A stretch of DNA of 64,000 bases from positions 62,001 to 126,000 of the forward strand of contig CAADGE010000022.1 in NCBI GenBank assembly GCA_900696465.1. Direction: 5' to 3'. Both the position numbers and the translations under genes were made by a program. This stretch comes from an uncultured Planctomycetota bacterium. GTDB lineage: Bacteria; Planctomycetota; Phycisphaerae; UBA1845; UTPLA1. Below, piece after piece: positions 28,698 through 37,445 of this stretch (positions are counted from its first letter, which is position 1; each line of letters opens with the position of its first letter). The notes below the pieces were generated by a model. That model saw nothing but the letters and a program-made list of their open reading frames with translations. It ran no database searches and had not been told where the DNA came from.

Positions 28698-29780
28698 GTG
28701 AAGCAGGACACCATAAAGCCCGACCCAATACCGACACCGCAGCAACGCAGACGGCGCTTCTGGTTTCCGCTCGTCTGCATCCTTATCGCATTCTTGCTCA
28801 CCGAGGCGGGAGCACGCCTCCTCAAGCTCGGCCCGCCGGTCTACGCCCCGCGCCGCTTCGAACCGGCCGGCGGCGTCCCCTTCACCGCGATCAACGTCGG
28901 CGGAAAGCCGCTGCTCGCCTATCAGCCCGATTCCGTCTTCGCCTCCGTCTACGACCCTTCAGGCGATCGTCGAGGTTATCTCGGAGCGGACGGCCGGGTC
29001 GTCTATCGCATCAACTCCCTCGGGTTTCGAGGCCCGCCGGTGGCGATCGACAAGCCCGAAGACGGCTTTCGCGTCCTCTGTCTCGGTGACTCGATCACCT
29101 TCGGCGAAGGCGTGCATGAGGAGCACACCTTTCCCGCGCGGCTTCAGGGCCTGCTGGCAGACGCCCTGCCCACGCGCCGCGTCGAAGTCATCAACGCCGG
29201 TGTCCAGGCACACGGAACCATCGAACAGGAGCGGATGTTCTTCGCTCGTGGGCTGCCGCTCAATCCCGATGTGGTCATCCTTCAGTTCTTTCTCAACGAT
29301 GCCATGGCCATGGAGGAAACCATCCGCCAGAACGAAGCCGTTACCCGGGAATACGACCTCTCCTGGCCCGGTCGCGTCAGCCGCATCTGGGAGATCGTGG
29401 AACGCCGTCGTCATGCCGCGCGGCTGCAGCGTGAGTACTCAGAGGCCACGCGACGCTCGTTTGAATCCGCCGGCTGGGATGCCTGCCGCGAATCCATCCG
29501 CCGCATGGCCGCCGTCTGCCGCGGACAGGAAATCCGCCTCGTCGTCGTGATTTTTCCCATCCTCTGGGACCTCGATGCGGTCTATCCCTTTGAAGACCTG
29601 CATGCGAAAGTGGCCCAGGCATGCAGCGACGCGGGCTGCGAGTCGCTCGATCTGCTCGACGTGTACCGGGGAACCGCGGCATCGACCCTGTGGGTCCATC
29701 CGACGGATCATCATCCCAACGAGCTGGCCCACCGACTGGCCGCTGAACGGTTGAGCCGCTATCTGCTCAAGAGTCACTGA
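28698..29780 (+). CDS. Membrane-anchored SGNH/GDSL-family hydrolase
   Basis: The 360-residue protein starts with GTG; no ATG lies between it and the preceding in-frame stop. One N-terminal transmembrane anchor (FWFPLVCILIAFLLTEAGA) is followed by the SGNH blocks: CLGDSITFGEG (nucleophile Ser), VINAGVQAHG (Gly), FFLNDAMA (Asn) and PTDHHPNELAHRLAAE (Asp/His pair). These enzymes are esterases or acetylhydrolases, in bacteria often acting on polysaccharide or peptidoglycan O-acetyl groups. The catalytic set is complete, but the substrate cannot be stated. It follows the histidine kinase by 71 bp on the same strand. Confidence 0.8.
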   Translation: MKQDTIKPDPIPTPQQRRRRFWFPLVCILIAFLLTEAGARLLKLGPPVYAPRRFEPAGGVPFTAINVGGKPLLAYQPDSVFASVYDPSGDRRGYLGADGRVVYRINSLGFRGPPVAIDKPEDGFRVLCLGDSITFGEGVHEEHTFPARLQGLLADALPTRRVEVINAGVQAHGTIEQERMFFARGLPLNPDVVILQFFLNDAMAMEETIRQNEAVTREYDLSWPGRVSRIWEIVERRRHAARLQREYSEATRRSFESAGWDACRESIRRMAAVCRGQEIRLVVVIFPILWDLDAVYPFEDLHAKVAQACSDAGCESLDLLDVYRGTAASTLWVHPTDHHPNELAHRLAAERLSRYLLKSH

Positions 29781-29973
29781 AGCGCAGATTTGTCATCGCC
29801 CCGGGGGCCAGGACCGATAGCTTCGCGCACGGCGCCGGCCACGCGTGGAAAATGAGCCAAGGAAGTTGTCTGCGAGGATGAAGTATTCTAGGCCGATGAG
29901 GCGCCGGGTTTCCACCGTTTATCGGCACCTGTGGCGCTGAAAAGATTTTCCGATTCTCAGTACTGAAAAACGG

Positions 29974-30002
29974 CGCTTTGTCCGATCGTGGGGCTGTATA
30001 AT
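29974..30002 (+). promoter_or_regulatory. Candidate promoter for the UVR-motif protein gene
   Basis: A consensus TATAAT (29997-30002) lies 52 bp before the ATG at 30055, with CGCTTT 17 bp upstream of it as a poor -35. It sits in the 274-bp gap after the SGNH gene, which otherwise shows nothing I can name. Confidence 0.4.
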
Positions 30003-30054
30003 TAAGTGACTCCCGGGTGTTCTTCGCCTCGAAGGTGTCAATAAGGAGTCCGTC

Positions 30055-30852
30055 ATGGCTTCACTGGACCTCCGAAGAATTCTGGCGGGTTGGAGCTACG
30101 AGGCCAACCAGATTACCGTCCGCAAGATCACCGGCGACGACGGCACGGTCAAAATCCAGATGCGTCTCGACCTCGGTCTTCTTCAGATGGAGGTTTCCGG
30201 CCGGCCCGACGGCGCTTCGCCCCACGGATGTGAATCGCTGCTGGCCTATCACGAGAAGCGCATCGAGCAGCACGCCGAGAAAAACGGCACCGAGCTGGGT
30301 TTTGAACTCTCGCCTGCCGAGTGCCAGGCCCTGCGCGAGGAGTCGCTGCAATACTACCATCGCTATCTGGCCGAGTTCGTCCTCGAAGACTTCGAAGGCG
30401 TCGAACGTGACACCGCACGAAACATCCGCGTACTCGATCTGTGCCGCAAATTTGCCCGCGAGGAAAATGATCGCTACGTGCTCGAACAGTATCGACCGTA
30501 CCTGATCATGATGCACACCCGGGCACAGGTGCATCTTGCCCTGCGCCGCGGTGCCTTCAAGACCGCCATGGCCCGCGTGACCGCCGGCCTCGCGCAGATC
30601 CGCGAGCTGCTCATCGCCGCTGAGCAGGACGATCTCTACGATGAATTGACCGAAGTGTCGATCCTGACGGCCCTGCGAAATGAAATCGCCGCTCGCCTGC
30701 CTGCCGACCCGATGCAGAAGCTCGAGGGCGAGTTGCAGAAGGCCGTCGCCGAAGAGCGCTACGAAGACGCAGCCGTCCTGCGAAACCGCATGGAGGCCCT
30801 GAAAAATCGCCACGTCAGCGCACCCGCGCGGCGAAATCGAAAGAAGATGTAA
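30055..30852 (+). CDS. UVR-motif (UvrB/UvrC-like) protein
   Basis: The 265-residue soluble protein begins MASLDLRRILAGWSYE, with AAGGAG seven bases upstream. The only recognised domain is a C-terminal UVR helix-loop-helix, KLEGELQKAVAEERYEDAAVLRNRMEALK (split here over residues about 220-250), the motif through which UvrB and UvrC interact and which also occurs in Clp adaptor-like proteins. The N-terminal part seems planctomycete-specific, mixed alpha/beta, with no catalytic signature visible. A role as an adaptor or protein-interaction partner is possible but not shown. It is followed by a bidirectional-looking terminator. Confidence 0.7.
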   Translation: MASLDLRRILAGWSYEANQITVRKITGDDGTVKIQMRLDLGLLQMEVSGRPDGASPHGCESLLAYHEKRIEQHAEKNGTELGFELSPAECQALREESLQYYHRYLAEFVLEDFEGVERDTARNIRVLDLCRKFAREENDRYVLEQYRPYLIMMHTRAQVHLALRRGAFKTAMARVTAGLAQIRELLIAAEQDDLYDELTEVSILTALRNEIAARLPADPMQKLEGELQKAVAEERYEDAAVLRNRMEALKNRHVSAPARRNRKKM

Positions 30853-30863
30853 CCCCGCGCCCG

Positions 30864-30889
30864 GGGCCTCCTCGCGAGCCAGGAGGCCC
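30864..30889. terminator. Hairpin between convergent genes
   Basis: GGGCCTCCT (30864-30872) pairs perfectly with AGGAGGCCC (30881-30889) around an 8-nt loop. It sits between the converging UVR-protein and haloperoxidase-like genes and could serve both, although no T-run follows on either side. Confidence 0.55.
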
Positions 30890-30935
30890 TGAGCGTACCC
30901 AACTGCACGATCCCTCGTTACCCCTGCGCACCGAA

Positions 30936-32375
30936 TCAGTTTGTTGGTCGGAAGATGTGCGCGGTCACATATTTGCCGACGCGGTTGCCCTGCGCGATCC
31001 CCTCGGACTTGTCGAACGACCAGTGAATGCCCAGGTAGATACGGCTCTGCCCGTTTTCCTCCTCGGCCTGCGAGAGGGACCGGAACGAACGCGGCACGAG
31101 CGGTCGTGTGTTGCCTTCGTTGTCCAGCGTGGAGCCGTTCAATTCGTCGGAGACGAAGGTGAAGGCGATGTCATCCGTGCCGAAGAACTCCCGCAGTACC
31201 TGGAAGAGCGACCCGCCGAAGCCGGCATGGCCCGAGGGATACGCCGGAAAGGGCGGCGTGAAGTTCGGCCCCGCCAGGTTGCTCGCCGGAGCCCCCAGTG
31301 GCGTGAAATTGACGTCGCCGGGCGTCAACGGATTCTCATCACCCAGCCCGGTCGGCCCCGTGCCGGCGTCCGATTCGCGGATTCCCGTCACCGGTCGCCA
31401 GTAGTCGTAGTAATACTTCGATTCCCAGATGGCGATCGCGGCGTCGGCCATGGCGACGTTTACCAGGGCCAGCAGCCGGGCCATGTCCACGATACCCAGA
31501 CCTCGATCTGTGCCGATCTTGACGGCGATCTGGTTGTAGAGCCGAGGCGGGGCGCACAGACTCGGCGTACCGTCGTAGGCCCAGTAAATGCCGATGAAGG
31601 TCTGCTCCTGTGTGCGGATCGTCGGCGTCGTGATGCCGTCACCGCCGTACTGCATCACTTCGTTGTAGGCCGCGGCGTACTCCGCGCCCTTGATCGAGGG
31701 CGGCGGCGGCGCGCGAAACTGTTCCGCTCGCGTCATGACGAACGGCTTGACCAGGTGCCACGTGTTTCCCAGCGCTTCCTGACCGGGATTCAGCGGATCG
31801 ACGCGCCATCGCCCCGGTTGGTCGCTGTAGACATAGTCTTCCTGTATCTCCGAACCGTCGCCGGCCCGCCGTGCCAGAATGGCCGCAGCCGTCTGCTGGC
31901 CGAGGGCAATGCCGTTGGATTTGGCCGGACCGTCGGGAATCGAGTTCAGGTCTTCCGCGAGTTTCTGGTCGAAGGTGGGCGAATGTGACGGAAAGAGTGC
32001 CACGAGGGTGTCATGCGCCGACTGGCAGATGGCCGCCTGCATCGAGGTATCCGCCGGCGCCGGCGCGATACCCAGATAGCTCTCGTAACCACCGGCGATC
32101 GCATTGACCGCCTCGAACATGGCGATGTGCACGATGGCCATCGCCCGGCTGGAGCGCGTCGGTCCCAGCTGGTGCCCGAAGACGCGCGGGTCGCCCGGCT
32201 TGGGCGGCGTGTGATCCAGACCGCTGGCGTCGACGGCGATGTGATTCCACTTGAGGATCCAGCTCTGTGCGGACGGATTGAACTGTTCCGGCAGCAAAAA
32301 CCAGGGAATGCACCCTCCGAGCGCGGTCAGCAGCACAAACAGCGGCGCGGATAGGAATCTACGCATCTGATTCAC
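30936..32375 (-). CDS. Vanadium-dependent haloperoxidase/PAP2-like lipoprotein
   Basis: The 479-residue protein has a signal sequence ending in a plausible lipobox (LTALGGC), so it may be lipid-anchored. The oxyanion pocket shared by vanadium haloperoxidases and type 2 acid phosphatases is complete: KYYYDYWRPVTGI (Lys and Arg), FPAYPSGHAGFGG (Ser-Gly-His) and SRIYLGIHWSFD (Arg and His). The long helical N-terminal half (MAIVHIAMFEAVNAI) is characteristic of the haloperoxidase branch. It probably either halogenates with peroxide or hydrolyses a phosphate ester outside the cytoplasm; the sequence alone does not decide. It is convergent with the UVR gene. Confidence 0.83.
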   Translation of the reverse strand: MNQMRRFLSAPLFVLLTALGGCIPWFLLPEQFNPSAQSWILKWNHIAVDASGLDHTPPKPGDPRVFGHQLGPTRSSRAMAIVHIAMFEAVNAIAGGYESYLGIAPAPADTSMQAAICQSAHDTLVALFPSHSPTFDQKLAEDLNSIPDGPAKSNGIALGQQTAAAILARRAGDGSEIQEDYVYSDQPGRWRVDPLNPGQEALGNTWHLVKPFVMTRAEQFRAPPPPSIKGAEYAAAYNEVMQYGGDGITTPTIRTQEQTFIGIYWAYDGTPSLCAPPRLYNQIAVKIGTDRGLGIVDMARLLALVNVAMADAAIAIWESKYYYDYWRPVTGIRESDAGTGPTGLGDENPLTPGDVNFTPLGAPASNLAGPNFTPPFPAYPSGHAGFGGSLFQVLREFFGTDDIAFTFVSDELNGSTLDNEGNTRPLVPRSFRSLSQAEEENGQSRIYLGIHWSFDKSEGIAQGNRVGKYVTAHIFRPTN

Positions 32376-32656
32376 TCCGTTTGCCTGGTCGGAATCGGTG
32401 GAGGACGAACAGGCGACCCCGTCTCTGGTTCTACGGCCGGCATCTCAGCATCGCCCGCGAACGCACATTACTTAATCTTACCTTCGCGCGCCGGTCGGCA
32501 ACAGTACGGCTGGACGTGCCGTTGGCGTCCGGTATCGTGACCGGTGACGCCCTCAGGGTGATAATCATCGGATCGGGATCGCCGGCTTCCCGGTTTGTCG
32601 GGCGGGATGCTGGAGCGGTCCGAATTGTGCTCGTGTACAACAGCAGGAGGTGGGCC

Positions 32657-33010
32657 TTGAACGATCGGGAAACATCCGTCGCCGCGTTGCGGGAAGAGAT
32701 CGGCGCCTTCGTGAAAGAGCGGGACTGGGAGCAGTTCCACAATCCCAAGAACTTGTCGATGGCCATTGCCATCGAGGCGGCGGAGTTGATGGAGCATTTT
32801 CAATGGCTGGAGACTGGCCCGTCGCGTGAGGTTCGCCTCTCGCCGGACGATCTGCAACAGGTTCGGGAGGAGCTGGCGGACATATTGGCGTTCACGCTTT
32901 CCTTCGCGAATGCCCTGGACATCGACATCACGACGGCCTTTCGCGAGAAGATGATCAAGAACGCGAAGAAGTACCCCGCCGCGGAGTTTCAGGGGAAGTT
33001 TCGCAGATAA
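32657..33010 (+). CDS. MazG-like nucleotide pyrophosphohydrolase (dCTPase-like)
   Basis: The 117-residue all-helical protein is of the MazG/dCTP pyrophosphatase group, which cleaves nucleoside triphosphates to the monophosphate and PPi to clean the nucleotide pool. Metal-binding motifs are AIAIEAAELMEHFQW and EELADILAFTLSFANALDID. The start is a TTG at 32657, chosen because a perfect AGGAGG (32645-32650) lies six bases upstream and the family N-terminus begins here. The open frame back to 32381 has no homology. It is divergent from the haloperoxidase-like gene and convergent with the tetrahydropterin synthase homologue. Confidence 0.83.
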   Translation: MNDRETSVAALREEIGAFVKERDWEQFHNPKNLSMAIAIEAAELMEHFQWLETGPSREVRLSPDDLQQVREELADILAFTLSFANALDIDITTAFREKMIKNAKKYPAAEFQGKFRR

Positions 33011-33053
33011 GCCGGTTATCGCACATTACATGTTGCGTCACCCGTCATCCGCA

Positions 33054-33081
33054 TTCCAATTTCACATTTCAAATTTCAAAT
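33054..33081. repeat. Heptanucleotide tandem repeat between convergent genes
   Basis: Four contiguous 7-mers: TTCCAAT, TTCACAT, TTCAAAT, TTCAAAT. They are AT-rich in a GC-rich context and similar in style to the array at 5373-5393. Confidence 0.45.
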
Positions 33082-33095
33082 CTGAAGTCATGATT

Positions 33096-33977
33096 TCAGG
33101 CGCACGCATACTCCGCGTACGTCTTGGCCGTTTCCCAGACGCGGACGCGACGGAGCTTCGCCGGGCTGACCTGCGGTTCCAGAAGTTCCCAGATGACACG
33201 GGCAATGTTCTCGACGGATGGATTGAGCGCCGCGAACTCTGCCGTGTCCGTGTTCAGATGCTTGTGGTCGAAGCGGTCCACCACCTCGCGCTTCACGAGT
33301 GATTCGAAGGCCGGCAGGGGCATGACCGCGCCGGTCTTCGGGTCGACCGGTCCGGCGACGGTGATCTCAATCTGGTAGTTGTGACCGTGGCCGTTCGGGT
33401 TGTTGCACTTGCCGAAGACTCGGCGGTTTTCATCCGCGGACAGACTCGGCACATGCAGCCGATGCGAGGCGGAGAACTCGAAGCATTGCGTCAGCTCGAT
33501 CATGTCGGGCCTCTTTTCTTCAATGGCGTACGACAGGTAAGGGGTCGCCCACATCTGCAAGCGCTCAAGATGACAATGCGATGGCACTCGCGCAGCAACC
33601 ATCTCCCGGACACCGGCCAGAAGCCGCTCGCCGGTCAACCGCACGCCGACTTCGCTGAGCCGCTGCGCCGCCTCGGGAATCGCGTGTCGCCGCAGCAGCG
33701 TGTCGAGTTCCTGGATGTTTACCAGGTAGCCCGTCACCGGGTCCGGCATGCCGGAGACGGTCACCCGCAGCACCAGGTAGGGCGCGATGCCCACCGCTGA
33801 CGGCCAGCCGCCCCACGAGTTGGTGACCGGCAGGGCGCCTTCGAATCCACTGGCGCCATGGGCTCCGCGCACCCAGTCACGGTCGATGGAGAAGCGAATC
33901 TCCCGCATCAACCGCACGGGCATGTCCGTCCGTGAGTGCGGATGAGCGTTGGATTGTGTTGCGGTTGCCGGCGGCAT
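33096..33977 (-). CDS. 6-pyruvoyl-tetrahydropterin synthase/QueD family protein, double length
   Basis: The protein has 293 residues, about twice the usual single domain. The C-terminal half (about 160-293) is a complete synthase domain: zinc ligands H172 (FSASHRLH), H197 and H199, catalytic C191 in FGKCNNPNGHGHNY, FDHKHLN (238-242) and the final glutamate in VWETAKTYAEY. The Cys-Asn-Asn-Pro pattern is that of 6-pyruvoyl-tetrahydropterin synthase more than of QueD. The N-terminal half (about 24-150) looks like a degenerate copy of the same fold without zinc ligands. The product would be a pterin precursor, for tetrahydrobiopterin or queuosine. No pathway partners are adjacent. The start could also be at 33923. 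Confidence 0.8.
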   Translation of the reverse strand: MPPATATQSNAHPHSRTDMPVRLMREIRFSIDRDWVRGAHGASGFEGALPVTNSWGGWPSAVGIAPYLVLRVTVSGMPDPVTGYLVNIQELDTLLRRHAIPEAAQRLSEVGVRLTGERLLAGVREMVAARVPSHCHLERLQMWATPYLSYAIEEKRPDMIELTQCFEFSASHRLHVPSLSADENRRVFGKCNNPNGHGHNYQIEITVAGPVDPKTGAVMPLPAFESLVKREVVDRFDHKHLNTDTAEFAALNPSVENIARVIWELLEPQVSPAKLRRVRVWETAKTYAEYACA

Positions 33978-34083
33978 GATATGGCATTGTAGAGTGTCGC
34001 GCGAACCGTAGCCAATACCTGCAAGCTTCGGAGTGCGCAGGATTGCGCTGCTACGGCATCAAGGGGAAGAGCGAGTCCTGGAG

Positions 34084-35157
34084 TCACAATCGTACGCGGC
34101 GGAAGTCCAACCAGCCGAAGCGGGCGAGCAGAATATCCTGCGTGTAGGTATCGCTCGTATCGCTGGCGGCCATACGACGAATGGTGAACGAAACGAGATC
34201 GCCCGGCTGAAAGGAATCTGCGGGAATCGTGGCCGCAACGACGTTCGCAATTTCCTGCGCACTGGTCGGCCCGGCAGTGACGTTTCCCTCGTTGCCCTCG
34301 ATGATCCCGATCTCGCCGCTCCGAGCGATGTCCCAGTCGACGCGCAACGACAGATCTCCGGAGGACGCGGCGGCGGCCTGCACAGGCACGATGACATCGA
34401 CCGGTTCGGAGACGTCGCACGAATCATCAATGACCACGGGCAGTGAGCGCCATCCTCCGTCGTTGGAACCGGTGACCTGCGCGGCGTACAGCGCGGCGGC
34501 TCCATCGGCGTTGGTGGCCAATTGCGTCGCAGTGATGGTGCCGACGTTGTACTGCCCGAGGGAGACCACGCCCTGGAAGGCGATCCTTCGCAGTGGTCGG
34601 GCCGCGCCGGCGAAGGTGTACGCCGCGTGTGCGGGGTCGAAGCGGATGTAATCGGTGACGGAGCCGATCATGCGCGGCCCGGCAACCAGCGGATCCGGCG
34701 AGGCGAGCTGCACGAAGATCGGCCAGGCGCGATAGGCCAGTTCGTAAAGCACGACGCGATCGTCGGACTCGAGAAAGCGCTCCTGCAATGGAAGCAGGAG
34801 CACGTCGCCGCCCGGTTCGTGGAAATCGAGCCGCGCGCGGACGACGTCCATCAGGGTAAAGGCGCCGGTGGCCGTGGCGTCGCCCAGCCGGGCGTTCTGG
34901 CCGGTGCGCAGCATTTCTGTTGCGATGATAACGTGGAAGCGGGGCCCGCGGCGCATGTCCAGCGTCTCGGGGGCAGTGGTTTCCTCGACGAACAGGACAT
35001 ATGCCGCGGGCAATCGCTCGCGGCGGATCGCGCTGGACAGGGACGCACGATAGCCGCCGGAGAAACCGCGCACCGTGACAAAGGCCGGCTGGCCGGAGAT
35101 GGTCGCGCCCTCCAGCCGGGCGACGATGGCATTTTCAAGATCACCAAGTCGTGACAT
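34084..35157 (-). CDS. Mu gp37-like phage protein with extra C-terminal domain
   Basis: The first about 150 of 357 residues (MSRLGDLENAIVARLEG, then FHVIIATEMLRTGQN and GAFTLMDVVRARLDFHEPG) resemble Mu-type gp37 (DUF1834), a small protein at the head-tail end of the head operon. The remaining about 200 residues are beta-rich and not part of the usual family. They end in DTYTQDILLARFGWLDFRRV, suggesting an appended structural domain. It is the last gene of the minus-strand head operon. Its start lacks a visible ribosome site, and the 36-bp gap before it is almost entirely a REP element, so that insertion may have altered its expression. Confidence 0.6.
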   Translation of the reverse strand: MSRLGDLENAIVARLEGATISGQPAFVTVRGFSGGYRASLSSAIRRERLPAAYVLFVEETTAPETLDMRRGPRFHVIIATEMLRTGQNARLGDATATGAFTLMDVVRARLDFHEPGGDVLLLPLQERFLESDDRVVLYELAYRAWPIFVQLASPDPLVAGPRMIGSVTDYIRFDPAHAAYTFAGAARPLRRIAFQGVVSLGQYNVGTITATQLATNADGAAALYAAQVTGSNDGGWRSLPVVIDDSCDVSEPVDVIVPVQAAAASSGDLSLRVDWDIARSGEIGIIEGNEGNVTAGPTSAQEIANVVAATIPADSFQPGDLVSFTIRRMAASDTSDTYTQDILLARFGWLDFRRVRL

Positions 35158-35176
35158 CGTGATGGCACCAATATTG

Positions 35177-35197
35177 GGTGGGAAGTGCCCACCCTAC
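35177..35197 (-). repeat. Solitary REP element inside the phage head operon
   Basis: On the minus strand it reads GTAG followed directly by the hairpin GGTGGG-CACTT-CCCACC, the same GTAG foot and GGTGGGCAC core as the array next to the RAYT gene 27 kb away. The TAG stop codon of the upstream gp36-like gene (35194-35196) is part of the GTAG itself. Confidence 0.75.
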
Positions 35198-35637
35198 AGA
35201 TGGTCCAGTCCGTCGCGGGTCATGAAGCGCCGCGGGCCGTCGAAGCGAATGACCACACCGAGGGCGGCGTTTGTGCGCGGCGCGGTTGCGGCTGGCAGTT
35301 GCACGAGTCCGGAGGCCACACGTCCCAGCCAGGTGACGGCTTCCTCTTGGCGGCGCACGATGTCGGCCGGCACCGGCGGTCGTCGGCTGTGCAATCGGAA
35401 CGCGACAAGGTCCAGCACGAAGCTGCGGAGCACGGCGGCCAGCTGCGGTTCGTCGATCAGATCGATCGGTACGGCGTAGCGCGTGGCGAGGTAACTGTTC
35501 GCCTCGCCTTCGGCACCGAGCCGGGCCTCTTCGACCACGTCCGGATCCGCGATGCCGGTGCCGGCGTCATCGGTGAGCTGGACGTAGGTCGTAGTGCCCA
35601 GCCGGGCTTCGATCTCGGCATTGGTGATGTATGCCAT
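35194..35637 (-). CDS. Mu gp36-like phage protein (DUF1320)
   Basis: The 147-residue protein begins MAYITNAEIEARLGTTTYVQL, with AAGGAG ten bases upstream. With GEANSYLATRYAVPIDL and the following helix (PQLAAVLRSFVLDLVAFRLH), it fits the DUF1320 family, the Mu gp36 protein near the head-tail junction. It is preceded by the major capsid gene, as in Mu. Its last codon and stop fall in a REP element, so the native C-terminus may have been slightly changed by the insertion. Confidence 0.75.
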   Translation of the reverse strand: MAYITNAEIEARLGTTTYVQLTDDAGTGIADPDVVEEARLGAEGEANSYLATRYAVPIDLIDEPQLAAVLRSFVLDLVAFRLHSRRPPVPADIVRRQEEAVTWLGRVASGLVQLPAATAPRTNAALGVVIRFDGPRRFMTRDGLDHL

Positions 35638-35698
35638 AACGTTGGCACTCCTTCGGTGTGGCGCCGGTACCGGTTATCAGCCAGCGCCAGCAGGTGGT

Positions 35699-36613
35699 TC
35701 ACGCAAATTGCGTGCGGACGGCGAACTGCCAGTAGCCGTAGGCCATGCGATAGCGTGCCCGAACGCCAAAGAGGAACTTCTCGCGACGGAAGCCCTCGTC
35801 GGAGTCTTCCGTCAGGGCGTTGAACTCCACCGGCTCGCGATCCTGAAAGATCAGCGGACGGATCACGCCGTCGGTCTTCAACAGGTACCACTTCGACGGG
35901 TCGGTGAGCCAGGGAAAGGAAATCACGCGGGCGACGCCTGCCAGCGCGTTCGGCGCGGTGCCTGCGATCGTCGCGCTGATCGACTCGGTCGCGGGGAAGA
36001 GCATCGTCGGCGGGACGACGCAGACCAGCCCGGTGGCGGAGAGCAGCATCGGCTCGCCCTGATCGTCCTTGAAGCCGAGCATGGTCGCGATGGCCTGCTT
36101 GATCGCCGCCTTGAATTCCTCCACGGTCGGCACGTCGGGTTCCGCGGCGGCGGATTCCAGCAGGTTACTCTGCGGGCCTGACTCGCCGGAGATGTGCTCT
36201 TCGCTGAAGAAGGTGGCGCCGTCGTAACTGTGATGCCCGGTCGTTTCGCCGGCGATGAGCAGTTGCGAGATGAGATAGTCCTTGTGTGTGGCGGCGCGCT
36301 GGGCCAACTCGGCGACGCGCAGACGGATCTGCCCGGTCTGGTCGTCGCTGATTTCGTCGCGATCGACCTCGATCGTCGCTTCGTACTTGAGGTTCTCGAT
36401 GGAATAGCTCTCGACACGCAGCCCCTGGGCGAGGCGTCCGGTTCCCCATTCACGAATCTTCGGCACGGTGCCCAGCCAGCGGTAGTTTTCACGATCGCTG
36501 TTCGATGCGATCCGCGTGGAGAGGTCTCGGTAGTGGATGGGAGTGGCGTCGAAGCGATCGAAGAATTCGCTGCGCAGTCCCTTGGTCAGTAGTCCGGTGT
36601 TGATGACGGCCAT
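35699..36613 (-). CDS. Mu gpT-like major capsid protein
   Basis: The 304-residue protein matches the Mu-like major head subunit: N-terminus MAVINTGLLTKGLRSEFFDRF, then WLGTVPKIREWGTGRLAQGL, YSIENLKYEATIEVDRDEI and a C-terminal region with PFKYLLKTDGVIRPLIFQ-like text and a closing FGVRARYRMAYGYWQFA. A TGGAG sits about 8 bases before the ATG. It would form the icosahedral shell built with the portal and matured by the upstream protease. The frame is intact, with no sign of decay. Confidence 0.85.
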   Translation of the reverse strand: MAVINTGLLTKGLRSEFFDRFDATPIHYRDLSTRIASNSDRENYRWLGTVPKIREWGTGRLAQGLRVESYSIENLKYEATIEVDRDEISDDQTGQIRLRVAELAQRAATHKDYLISQLLIAGETTGHHSYDGATFFSEEHISGESGPQSNLLESAAAEPDVPTVEEFKAAIKQAIATMLGFKDDQGEPMLLSATGLVCVVPPTMLFPATESISATIAGTAPNALAGVARVISFPWLTDPSKWYLLKTDGVIRPLIFQDREPVEFNALTEDSDEGFRREKFLFGVRARYRMAYGYWQFAVRTQFA

Positions 36614-36689
36614 CGTGTTTTCTCCAGTTTGGTCATGAGGTTGAGTTGGTGTTTCGGCTTCATACGCAGGCGATACGGATGTTCCGCGT

Positions 36690-37445
36690 TTACGGCAGCT
36701 CGATGTAGCGGATGGTCAGCACGCCGCCGACGCCTGCCGGGCTGGAGGCCTGTCCGACCTTGGCCCAGATTCGCTGGTTGGCGGCCACATCGCGGAAATT
36801 CAATGTCAGCGCCGCCGGCACGTGCGCGGTCAACGTGGTCAGATCGAAGGCATCGACCAGCTCGTCGGGGTCGGAGTTGTCCGTGCCGACGTCGAGCGCA
36901 CCCGCACCGGGCACCGTGTTGAATGACACCTGAGCGTGCAGCACGCGAATGGCTCGCTGCGTGATCATGACCGGGTTGGTGGTGGCGGCGCCGGTGGAGC
37001 TGGTCAGCGGGACGCTGATCGCGTGCTCCACCTGTGAAGCCGACATGGGCATGATCCGCACGATGCCCAGATTCACACCTACCGCCGCGAGCAGCACGCC
37101 GCACTGGCTTCCGCCGGAAACCGGCAGGACGGTCGTTGAATCACTGTCGACCGCATAGACCGGCGCGCCGACCGACGCCTGCGAGGCGTGGCTGATCGAC
37201 AGGATGAAGTCGCCCTGGGTATAGAGCCGGACGGACAAGTCGCCGCCGTCTCCGTCGGTGTTGTCGATCTCTTCGTAGGCGATGCCCGCGAAGAGGTCTC
37301 CGGCTTCGAGGTTTCGCACGAGTCCGGTTTCGCGTTCGATTCCGACCAGCGCGCCTTTGAAGACATGCGCCGCCTCAGCGATCGGCATGGTGCGCAGTTC
37401 CTGATCCACGTAGCGATTGAGTTCACGATTGGCCGTCAGCGGCAT
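36690..37445 (-). CDS. Probable phage head decoration/fibre protein
   Basis: The 251-residue protein lies between the protease and capsid genes. Its first about 120 residues (PIAEAAHVFKGALVGIERET, then GDLFAGIAYEEIDNTDGDGG and a VGAPVYAVDSDSTTVLPV segment) resemble small beta-barrel capsid decoration proteins of the DUF2190 type. The last about 125 residues are a separate beta-rich domain (ITQRAIRVLHAQVSFNTVPG to GVLTIRYIELP), possibly displayed on the capsid surface. A strong AAGGAAG ribosome site precedes the ATG. The assignment depends on position and general features. Confidence 0.55.
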   Translation of the reverse strand: MPLTANRELNRYVDQELRTMPIAEAAHVFKGALVGIERETGLVRNLEAGDLFAGIAYEEIDNTDGDGGDLSVRLYTQGDFILSISHASQASVGAPVYAVDSDSTTVLPVSGGSQCGVLLAAVGVNLGIVRIMPMSASQVEHAISVPLTSSTGAATTNPVMITQRAIRVLHAQVSFNTVPGAGALDVGTDNSDPDELVDAFDLTTLTAHVPAALTLNFRDVAANQRIWAKVGQASSPAGVGGVLTIRYIELP

